Assembly (NCBI RefSeq): GCF_032854445.1
Contig: NC_088298.1
Location: forward strand, 22,529,295 to 22,593,294
DNA: 64,000 nt
Reading direction: 5' to 3'
Origin: Liolophura sinensis
Taxonomy: Eukaryota; Mollusca; Polyplacophora; Chitonida; Chitonidae
In this document: piece by piece, positions 47,801 to 59,800 of the stretch
How positions within the stretch are numbered: position 1 is the stretch's first letter
How the letters are laid out: each line of letters opens with the position of its first letter
Position numbers and translations under genes: made by a program
The notes under the pieces: generated by a model
Database searches by the model: none
Told to the model about the DNA's origin: nothing
Seen by the model: the letters and a program-made list of their open reading frames with translations, nothing else

Positions 47801-50800
47801 CTAGCATATAACACCTCACCATTTATCCCCCTTGGAGACACCTCAGTCAGTTTCTGACCACACTCTTTGAGAAAGCCAATTGCCACTTCTACTGAGTCAT
47901 CCGTCGGTGTTTCCATCAGTAAAGTCAAGATTTCCAGAGCTAGCACCTCGTGGGCCTGAAACACATTTGCTGAAGATAAGCTCATTGGTTTCATTCAGTT
48001 ATTTGATTGTTCTTTGAATGCCATTCTTAATACTTTCTTACTTTCTGTAAATCTTTAACCTTTTCAACGTCTAGAGCACGTTTTTTCAGTGGAATTTCTG
48101 CACACAATTATTATGAAATGATGATGATGATGATGCAAATGATTTCTTTGTATCAGTAAAAATGCAAGCTTCATAAAACTGAGCAAATTATTTCTCTACA
48201 CCCCACAAGGTTCTTTCACAAGCTTTCAAAACATTGGTCGCAGTGGTAGAATGAAAAGGTTGAAAAGTATGGGTTGTCAGCATTTTGGATGGCAGACACT
48301 TAAGTGCCAGGTGTATAAACCAGCATAAACCTGATATCCTCCACTATGTTCACTAACAATCAACAGGTATGTGAACTGTTATACATCAGTTTGAAATTCT
48401 ACACAATCTGAACCAATGAATGAGTGGAGAACTCTTGACAAGCCTATTAAATTTGGTGCATGCTTTCTCCCACACTAAATCATGTCAGTTCCTTCCACTG
48501 ACAGATGTCAATGTGACCAGATGAGTCACACACAGACCACTTTGTCAGTCATTCACCACATGCTGGTTGACTAGATGAGTCACACAGAGCACTTTTTCAG
48601 TCACTCACCACTTGCTGGTTGACCAGCTGAGCAACACATAGAACACTTTTTCAGTCACTCACCACTTGCTGGTTGACCAGATGAGTCACACATAGACCAC
48701 TTTGTCAGTCACTCACCACTTGCTGGTTGACCAGATGAGTCACACAGAGCACTTTTTCAGTCACTCACCACTTACTGGTTGACCAGCTGAGCAACACATA
48801 GACCACTTTGTCAGTCACTCACCACATGCTGGTTGACCAGATCAGTCACACATAGAGCACTTTTTCAGTCACTCACCACTTGTTGGTTGACCAGCTGAGC
48901 AACACAGACCACTTTTTCAGTCACTCACCACTTGCTGGTTGACCAGGTGAGCAACACACAGATGACTTTTTCAGTCACTCACCACTTGTTGGTTGACCAG
49001 GTGAGCAACACATAGACCACATTTTCAGCCACTCACCACATGCTGTTTGACCAGATGAGCAACACATAGACCACTTTTTCAGTCACTCACCACATGCTGG
49101 TTGACCAGATGAGCAACACATAGACCACTTTTTCAGTCACTCACCACATGCTGGTTGACCAGATGAGGAACTCACAGAGCACTTTTTCAGTGACTCACCA
49201 CATGCTGGTTGACTAGATGAGCAACACATAGAGCACTTTGTCAGTCACTCACCACTGTTGACCAGCTGAGCAACACATAGACCATTTTGACAGTCACCCA
49301 CCATATGCTGGTTGACCAGATGAGCAACACAGACCACTTTGACAGTCACCTACCATATGCTGGTTGACCAGCTGAGCAACACATAGACCACTTTGACAGT
49401 CACCCACCATATGCTGGTTGACCAGCTGAGCAACACATACACCACTTTGACAGTCATCCACCATATGCTGTTTGACCAGATGAGTCACACATAGACCACT
49501 TTGTCAGTCACTCACCACATGCTGCTTGACCAGATGAGCCACACACAGAGCACTTTCTTAGTCACTCAACCCATGTTGGTTGAAAAGATGAGCAACACAC
49601 ACAGGCCACTTTTTTAGTCACTCACCACATGCTGGTTGACAGATGAGTCACACATAGAACACTTTTTCAGTCACTCACCGCTTGCTGGTTGACCGGATGA
49701 GCAACACACAGACCACTTGTCAGTCACTCACCACAAGTTGGTTGACTAGATGAGCAACACAAAGACCACTTTTTCAGTCACTCACCACAAATTGGTTGAC
49801 CAGGTGAGCAACACATAGACCACTTTGTCAGTCACTCACCACTTGTTGGTTGACTACATGAGCAACATGTAGACCACTTTTTCAGACACCCACCACAAGT
49901 TGGTTGACCAAATGAGGAACACAGCACTTTTTCAGACACTCACCACTTGCTGGTTGACCAGATGTGTCACACACAGAGCACTTTTTCAGACACTCACCAC
50001 TTGCTGGTTGACCAGGTGAGCGATAAAACGAGTTGAGGACAAGCACACATTCTTGTCGTTTCTGCGGAATCCTCTTCGGAACTGGATGATCAATCGTCGC
50101 AGTATTAGCTCGCCATTCTGAGGAAACTGTTCAAATTAAGAAACACTGATATAATTATTCTACCAACTAGAAAATGTATTCATTTATTTATTTGAAAGGT
50201 GTTTTACGCTGTACCCAGGAATATTTCATTTACACCCTGATGACCAGGATTATGGTGGGAGAAAACCGAGCAGAGGCCGGGGGGAAACCCATGACCACTG
50301 CAGGTTGTTCGCAGACCTTTCCTCATACTGCTGGAGAGGAACTGGACTTGAACTCACAGCAACTGCATTGCTGAGAGGCTCTTGGGTCATTGTGCTGAGT
50401 TGGCGTGCTAAACACCCTTGGCCACAGAGATCCCGAACAGAAAAGTTTCAGCACTAAATAAAAGTTATGCTTTTTGTTTCTGGGCCTATCAAAATGACCT
50501 TTCTCACGTGGAAATTTTCTTATTTTGACTATTTTTTAATACGTGATGGGTGTTTTACAGGGTGTTCTCAGGAATATTTCTATCCTACATGCAAAAGTAC
50601 AAGAACAATCAAGAGTCCTATAGAATACAATTACACAAATGGATTTCAGGAAATTTCATCAAACATGTCAATTATCTGACCTTAGTGTTGATGATGGCCA
50701 CCAGGGCGGCGTACACTGATGTGAAGGTGGGGGAGGCAGCCTGGGCCTGGATGACTGAACGGGCCAGCAAACCTCTGAAAATAATAGTATACTAGATCAG

Positions 50801-53800
50801 TTTTTACATCAGTTCTACACACATTAAAGAAAAAAATAAACAATCATGGCATGTACAATAGAAACCCAAATATGTTCAAAATATCACACACATGCTCAAA
50901 TAACTGTTAAAAATGTTCTGCTTAATACAACTGCATTTGCATATTACGTTCTTAAAGAAAACAGCAAAATTTATCAGACCGCACATTCAAGCTACCACAC
51001 TAATAAATATCTTCTGTATCTATCACTATCAGCACTCCCTATAAAAAACTGAACAAAGTGATAGGAGGCAATAAAGGCTTGCTTATTTCATGCACAGTAC
51101 ATGCAAATCTACTAAAAAAAAAAAAAAAGGTGCAGAATAGATGTTTGAAGTTGTGACATCAAGCTGCCTGTTCACAGAGCAACACACTCTGCTGGCTCAG
51201 TGCCTTCTGAAATACATAGAAACAGGACTTCAGTTAAGAGAGTGCACCTGAAATAAAGTACACATGCAAACCAAGTCCGATTTCCACAAAATACACTTGC
51301 TGAAATAAATAGTTAGTAATATTTATTCATTTATTTCATTGAGTTTCATGCCTTAATCAACAATATGTTTAGTAATGCAATGTCTAGCTATTGGGCCTAC
51401 TGGTTTACCTTCTGGAAATACAAAAGAAATATACATACTTCATGTAAAATCTGTAGTAACTGTGCATGTTAAAATGTTTGAAATATTTATTTCTCCTTTG
51501 TCCCGCATGTAATCAAGAATATTTCATATCTGCACCGACATCCAGGTCTGCTGGTAGGACAAAATATGCCCTTTGCCACATACATGCATCTGACAAATCC
51601 TCAGATTAAACCACATTGGTACAACGTTGACTGAATGTGACAGCAACAATCCTCAACATGGCCGAGTACAGTATTGCAAATGGGCAACAGTACTCAGACA
51701 CAGCGCCCTTTGGATGTTGTCTAAGGGAAGATAATTCAGAGGTATAATTCAGGGATATATCACTGAGTAATGGGCTGTATCTCAAGAGTTATCTTCCCTT
51801 AGACAATATCCAGATGGCGCAATGCTAATCTTGGTTGTGGGCCATAACCAAAATTGTTTCCCATTGTATTACCAACAAGATTGCAGTAAAACTGGCATGA
51901 AGTTAAAACAATCTAAATTCATTATGGAAGAATATCGGTTTAGTTACAAATAATAATTTGGAGCAGACTTACCTTCCCCTGACGATGTTTTCCTGGAAAA
52001 GTTCTCTCACAATCTCTATGATGTTTGACGTGTTCACTTTGTTGATCAAACCATTGATGCTCTTCTTTAGAGCTTCCCAGGCTATTCTCTGATACTCCAC
52101 ACTGCAAATGAAAGTGAAAGCAACATAAAAGCAAAACTCAATACATAAACTGTTTATGTTCAAAACCCTTTAACTTACCCGGAATTCAATTCTTCCAGGC
52201 TCTGAAATATATATTCTCTGAAACACAGCACTGATGACTGAAGTGAAAGCAGCAAGATTTGGCGCTCTATTGCGTTCGTAATTCTGAAAAGCTACAATCC
52301 CCTCACAATTCCTTTGTGTAAGCTTCGTAACTTATTTTCACAATCAATTGTAAACTCAACTGTAGGGTATACAATGACTGTAGCTGAAACATGCAAGTGG
52401 ACCCTGAAGTCTAGCTCTCACGCTCATGACATTTGACCACCAAGGCAATAGGTCTTTCCTGTTCAGAATCTCCTGTTCCTTACCTGCTCTTGTCTGTAAT
52501 CTGCGCCTGCATCATGCGCAATCTGGCCGGGGGAATATATGCTCCTCCTGTTCGTGTTGCTAGAGTGTCGTCCGCTTTCGACTTCTTGGCTGGAGGTTGT
52601 TCCTGGCTAGTTTCCTCTTGAGCTCTTTTTCCAGCTGGTTCCTGTCTTGAAGACTCCTCAGACGGTCTCTTTCTTTCACTGAAAACAGAACAAAAAGGCA
52701 ACTGATTCAGGGAATAAAACATTTTGCAGGCTGGGAGGTTTTCTTCCATTCACGTGATGAATTTATAAAGTTACTTATACGACTGGCGTTTTGCGCTGTA
52801 CTCAAGAACTTTTCACTTATACTTCAGCAGCCACTATTATGTTGGCAGAAAACCGGGTAAAACTGGGAAAACCTGTGACAAGGGATCACATTTGGGTGTT
52901 TCCTTATACAAACAAGAGAACGTGTATATGTACACATAAGAAATGAAAAAACAGTGCCACAAACTCTTTTCTAAACCACAATTACAACAGTATGGAACAC
53001 ACAATGCAGAAAAACATAAAAAATGCTAGCAGGGCCACATCTAGAGCCATTTTAGTTCTGGAAAACGTTTGAGTACCCAAACTGCATGTAATCAAGCTGT
53101 AATAAAACTAACAAGTACTTGTAGATATGACCATTTACCAATAAAAAGTTCTCATACAAATGTCTTTCCTTCACTGATCCAGAAGCTCCCTGAACGCATC
53201 ATTTTGTTGCATTTCATAAAATTTCTTTAAGCATGCTGCCATTATATCACCAAGTTTGGGGTAAGAACCTTCAAAGCCTTTCTAGATGTGGCCATGGCTA
53301 GGCTGTGTAATTTTACTGTATACAAAAACATACTGGATGAAATGTTGCCTTGTTACTGATGGAATTGAGCTAACATATCGTAATCTGTAATATTACAAAA
53401 CGCAGAAGTGCTGAGACATTATACATCAACAGCCTGCGAGTTTCACTCTCTTTCAGTCTGGGAGGGTTTGGTAAGGGGTCAATCTGCTCACGGTGCGCAT
53501 GCCCTAGATCCCAGGAAAAGCTCTGCCAACAGACATGTGACATGATGCGGCTCTAGATGACTAACCTTACATGACAACACATGCTCCTCACAACTGCTGT
53601 TTGTTTTTACATCGTTTGTGGTTTTTGTTTTTGTTGGGGACAATCTACTTACGCTGTGTGGATGGTGAACAAAACCCAACCTCAAACTAACAGGAAGTTG
53701 AACCCTGGGATCCTGGGCATGCACACTGATGTCAGACGACACTTGCTTACGGCCGAACATCTGCCTCCTGGTTGTCTGCTTTAGCTTGTCGTCGACGATC

Positions 53801-56800
53801 CGACGAATCCCTGTTTTCTTTATCCTGGTCTCCAACGCGATTCCCTCTGCTCCGGTCTCCTTCACGGCCCCTCCTCCTGTCGTATTCTCTGTCACGCTGT
53901 CTATCATTGTGCCGATCTCCATCCCTGTCCCTACGATCTCTGCCTCTGTCTTTCTCCATATCACTTCCTCTGTTGCGCTCCCTGCTACGACTTCTACTTC
54001 TGCGTCGACCTCCAGACTCCTGATGATCCACACTCCTCCTCCTCCTTCGGTCCTCATTTCTTTTTCCTCTGTCGTCATTCCTTTCTTGCTGACGGACGTC
54101 TCGCTCCCGCCTATATTCCTTGATTTCTGGTGACCTTGACCTCTGACCTCTGTCCTGTCTGCTGTCACCTTGACCAGCCTCTGACCTTTCGTAATCCTCC
54201 CTGCCCTCCATCCTCGACTTGCGTTGATCCATCCTCCCACCTCTGTCCTCATTCTCCTCAGCTTGATTTCTCCTCTCTTTCAAACCCTTCCTGTCGTCAT
54301 AATCTTCAGACTCCTGTTCATCACTGAAACATGGAAAACAGCTTCTTATGTGTTCTCATAAAAACATCCGTCAACGATAATCACATAAAGGTGTATGTTG
54401 TATGCATGTGTGCTTGGGGTTTTACATCGTACCTTAACAATACTTCAGTCATATGAGGATAAGGTGTAATTAGATGTGTGTACGAATACTGTCTTCTTCA
54501 GGTAGGGTGGGTCCATGCCTCCAAAGCAACAAGCATCACGTTTAGGTATGACCCTACTTGGGTTTGATCCCTGGTTGCTCGACTTCAAGGCCAGCGCTCT
54601 AATGAGAAGAGTAAACTCTCTGATGAGTTACACTGGAAATGAAAGCCCAGTACCTACAGTCCATATAGCAACAAGATCAAGTTTTTGGAATTTTTTTGGC
54701 TGGAAAACTACATGTACGAGGCACCAAAGATAAAAATGCCAGCAAAATCAGTTTCATCATAAGCATATGATACTGTGAATTAAATCTGTGATCCATTAGC
54801 CAATAAGAATTCCAGGAATTCCTGTTACATCACTGACTTGGGTTGTGCATAGAAAAAATCACACAGCCCCCCCCCACCCACCCCTTGTACTGATTCAGGC
54901 ATTTTGATTGTTAATGCCATATATGAACTCAAGAGTTTGTCACTCCTACAACGGTAACCAGATTAAAGCATGGAAGAAACCAGTTATCTGGCTAATCTAC
55001 TGACTGGCTTGTTTCTTACAAACTTTACCACAGGCCTCATACAGATATGCACCTGATATTCCCAGGAGATAAGTGGTTTTCACTTGACGTTAAAACTGCA
55101 GACAGAGCAACCTACTGGAATTCTCTGCCTTTTTTGCCAGTTTGCAAGATGTTTATTCAAGCATGTTCTGAAGGCATTATTCTGTGCAGACTAATAAAAT
55201 TATATTTTTTTGTGAAGCCCTGAAACTGACCAATCCAGCCAAGGTAGTTTTGTCTAATCATAAATGTGCATAAATTGCACTGAAAGTTTCTCTTTCAAAG
55301 GTTGAGGGATTAGGGTAGTGGTTAACCGCTTAATGTCCCTGGCTAAGACCCAAAGATTAGGCTGTGAGATTAGAGGAATCTGTTAATTTCCCATGGCCGG
55401 GTTTAAACCCGCGCAATGACTATCCCTATCCTAGTGACTGAAAGAGTTAGAGAAATGTATCATCCACCTGACCCCTTATCTGGTACATTTGTAATAACAT
55501 CTTTGCTCTTGTGGTTATAGCTGAAGTGAAAGTTTGAACCTACTTTTAGTCCAAAATGTAAACGATCAACTTAAATGTGTTGTTGTTGTGACTGGACACT
55601 TTACTTCAATATTAACTGAACTTAATCTTAAAAAAGAGATATATCCTCTGGAAAACATTTTAGAAAATTATTCCATGGGCAACAACAGTTGCTGACAGTG
55701 GTTGAGGTACTTTTTCTTATCTTCTTGATATTGTTTATTTATTTTATTTGCTTGGTGTTGTACGCCGTACTCAAGAATATTTCACTTAAACGACAGCGGC
55801 CAACATTATGATGGGTGGAAACCCATGACCATGCGCAGGTTGCTGGCAGACTTTCCCACGTATTACCATCTCCTTAATAAGTCATGACCAATGCCTACTT
55901 CACTGGTGACTTAACGCCAGATACTTCACACAACTCTCAATCTTTTATTACAAGATAATTTTTCATCTGACAGTTATTTGCACCTACTGGAGTTTTGAGT
56001 TCGAACTCTTCTAGCATTTAATTAATAAAGTTCTACTGTATCATGTGACCTTGTCAAAAATGTCAGGCAACTATTTATTATATCATGGCTGTCTCCAAAA
56101 CGATTCCTCAAAAGTTATTTATATTAAACAAACAATGGAGAAAATTGAGAAGCCTTAATGTTCGTGAACATGAGAAGTTTCTAAAAGACAGAGGGGCCAT
56201 TTGTGCCCCTGGAACGCAGTGGAACAAGTGATCAGTAATCTATCATTTTTCACAAGTCACATGATACAGGAGGACTGTTTTTACCTTCCACATCAACAGA
56301 ATTCAAACTCCAAATTCATCTACTTCCAATAGTTCTCTTCACCATACAAACTGTACAAAATATTTCACCAAAGCTACCACAATGTGATTTTAAAAGGAAA
56401 AAAAAACCCAAGACCGTATGAAAGCCTTGAAGGAATCTCCGAATGCATATTATTACCTTTTATCTTCAGAAAAAGTTATTTTATTTTCTCCTTCTGCTCG
56501 AGTTGGTCTCTGAAAGAAAAAGGGGTTTGGAAATGAAAATGTAATTGAAGAGTTTGACAGAGTTTCAAATTTCAACTAAAATTTTATAAAGAAATATGTG
56601 GCCACACCTGATCGAGTGTGACCATTCATACATTCTGATTAATACAGCACTTCTTTCTCATCACTGCACATTGGTCTAAAAACAAAACAAAACAGAAAAC
56701 AAGTCAGTGAAAGAAACACGGACACACACACAAACAGGTGGTAGCGATGATGTAGAGAGCAAACTGTCGACTTGTCACTCATGATTTCCTGGAGAACTTT

Positions 56801-59800
56801 TTCAGCAAAATACCACCTTTAAGAGAACCAAAACAAAACTTCATGATTAGTGATGGTCAATTCACTTAAATCCCTGTTAAATGAACCGCTCTTGTGACGA
56901 TAAATTGTTCAACAACAAATACAATCCTAAAGACTCGAAAACACTGTTTCTTGGACATTCCCTACTTTTCATTACTCTGCAACATCTGGGATGAAATCAA
57001 AATGGGTGTGGAACTATTTTAGAAAAGTTTGAAAATTCAAGACTTAAAAAAATGGCTTACACATACAAGGGTCAAAATGTGTGGTCAATTACCCGTTTCT
57101 TTTAATATCCTCCAAACAGAAATGATGACTGCAAGTTGAGCATAGGTCATTGCAAAGATCACTTCGAATCCTGCAAGTACCGTATTTCCGCAACCTGTAC
57201 ACACGGCTCCGAGACCAGTCCAGCTTGCTGCATGATGTCACAACTCCACAACACAGCCCTGACCTATAAGCCCATAAAAGCCCATACCACGAGTAGGTTG
57301 ACTAACTTGTTTTCATATGACTCATCACTTAGCAGAAGACCTTGCAACAGGTAGTATGGGTGTAGACAATGCTCTGAGGGCTATAGACTTGTGGCATAGG
57401 ACTCTAATTCTAATTGGTGGCATGCGAAGCAGTGTGACGAAACTTAAAAACTGCACAACTATCCAACTGAATACAGAAATTCCCGAAATTCCCTAAAATT
57501 TCCACCGTGATGTGCCGAAAATGAATCGTTAGTCCAGTATGATAACAGCCGCTGTACTTCAGTCAGGGATTCCAAAACAGTGAAACCTAGGTCAAACTTT
57601 CTATTCAACACCTGTCTAACAGCAGTAAAATCGCTAACTCCTCCACAAAATCCACTAATTAACTTGGTTTATTGCTTGAGAGCTCTTTGCATCAACAGAA
57701 GCTTCCTCTCACTACTGAATCTGAACCCACGGAATCAAGGGTCATACTAGAAACCTATGCTTTCATTGGCTGTGACTGAAAAAATGACCAATGGTGTAGC
57801 AGGTATGAAATGGCTATCTATTTCAAGGTCATGTACCTGCACTGAAAGTCAAGAGCATATCTTTTTATAGACATATATCGAATGTATTGGTGGCATTTTA
57901 CGCAGTACTCAAGAATATTTCACTCATATGACGGCAGCCAGTACTGTGGTAAGAAGATGTCATAAAATGGTGATCATAAAATCACTGTGCACGGTTTGAA
58001 TATTTTGTTCACATGTGCCCATTAACAGCTTCATATTGCAACAGTTTTAAACACTGTATTGGTGAAAGGCTGCTGCCATTCCTCATCATGTTTTCTGGGA
58101 CTCACAGTCATGTGTGTCAAATTGTCTTACAGGTAACTGACAGCTTACAGAATTCATCATCGACCAATCAGATTAACTTATTTTCACTGACTCACCACTT
58201 AGAAAAAAGTGAAATCTCCTGCAAAATTTAGACCAGATGACCAGCAGTTCAAAAATTTACATATGACCACATATACAGTGATAATTATGACTTTGAACTA
58301 TGGCTTTAATACTAATACTATCGCTAGGCCTTGACACTAAACCATTTAAGTAAAACCATCATACAGTCCTGTACTGGTTGGCATATAACAATGATGTTCA
58401 CAACACCTTGTCTATTTAGCACGGGCCAAACAACAGGTGGTCGGATCGGGTCTCTTGCTGCGATTGATGTGCCCAACAAACTATGATGGAGCTGAGCAAA
58501 ACTGCGATTTGCATATCAATACCACTCAGCTGTTTAAATTTGAATCCACTCAGACAGTTGTAGATTGACACCTCCTAATTTTCATACAAAAAATGCTAGC
58601 CTATTGTTAGGTTATCAGAGCCTACATTGGTAAGGTACATGTATCTTCTAATCTAATGCAAACAAACTGGGTGAAAATGAATTTTCTTAAGCGAAGGCTC
58701 ATGCTTTACAATGTTTTGTTCAACCTATAGAAACATAAAAAAAAATCACAAATTTAATCTTCAATTATCAATTTTACAAACGGAGAACCATCGTTACTTT
58801 GATTATCAGTTTAGAAACTTTTCGTTCTACATGCTTCTTATAACCATTTTCTGAAGAAGAGAAGAACAAGTCCAAAGCAATGAGGTGTGCTTTTCGGAAA
58901 TGAATATCCTGCTAAAGATTACTCAACACCACACCACTCTGTTGCTGACGATCGCATGACTACGAGGATTGACTGCTTCACACCCTTGAGTTTAGGGCTA
59001 CAGTGCGGTCAAGTTTCGTTCAAACTGTTAATCTGCCTTAATACAAACAGTCGGGTGTTATCAGCTCAGCATTACATGTAACGTGACATGGTCTAACATC
59101 TCAAACTGTTACAGTGTTGGTGTTGAATAATGGATTTCTATTTCTTTAAACTGAATGGAAATGAATTACAGTAGAAGCAAGACTTGAGTTTTGGTTTAGT
59201 CCATTGTCTATAACTCACTGTCTTGGTTAGGTGAGTCATATTCTACGAGGCAGGCAATTTTACATACACGCTATGTGAAACAAGGAATACATGTCTAGAA
59301 CTTGAGATATATGCTTGTACGAATTTTGAATGATCAACACAAAAATGTCTTGCTGTACAGCGCTCGACAGTTGTCTTGTTCTCCACTATACATGTGCAGG
59401 AAGGAGAATATGATTACTGTTATACCTAGGAATGAACAAGGCAACCACCTGTTGTCTGTAATAGTTTTGGACATGATATTTCTTGTAAACAGTGACCAGT
59501 ATTTGTCATCTACTTCCAAACATAGTCAGCTGCACATGGCTATGCTGGCTGCCTGACAGGTGTTTTTGCTGTACCTGGTCTCGTAGCACGCGGGGATTAC
59601 ACATCTCAGACCTCCTGCAGTGTGCGATGTGTGTCTTATGGGAACAGGATTACCCCCAATCTCCCCATTTGCCTGCCATAAATTCAACCCAGACTTCTTC
59701 CTAAGTTTTACTACCCCCTGCTGGCGAAAAGGTTGTGGAAATAGGGTATACATGATTTCCGATATACAAAATGGTTGTTTGAGATATTTTATGCACTTCC

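Noticed and set aside
53581-54327. Plus-strand ORFs opposite CWC22 exon 4, and the 254-codon minus-strand ORF in another frame at 53488-54252
   Set aside because: Shadows of the Arg/Asp-rich exon, whose phase-consistent frame is the one joined to exons 3 and 5.
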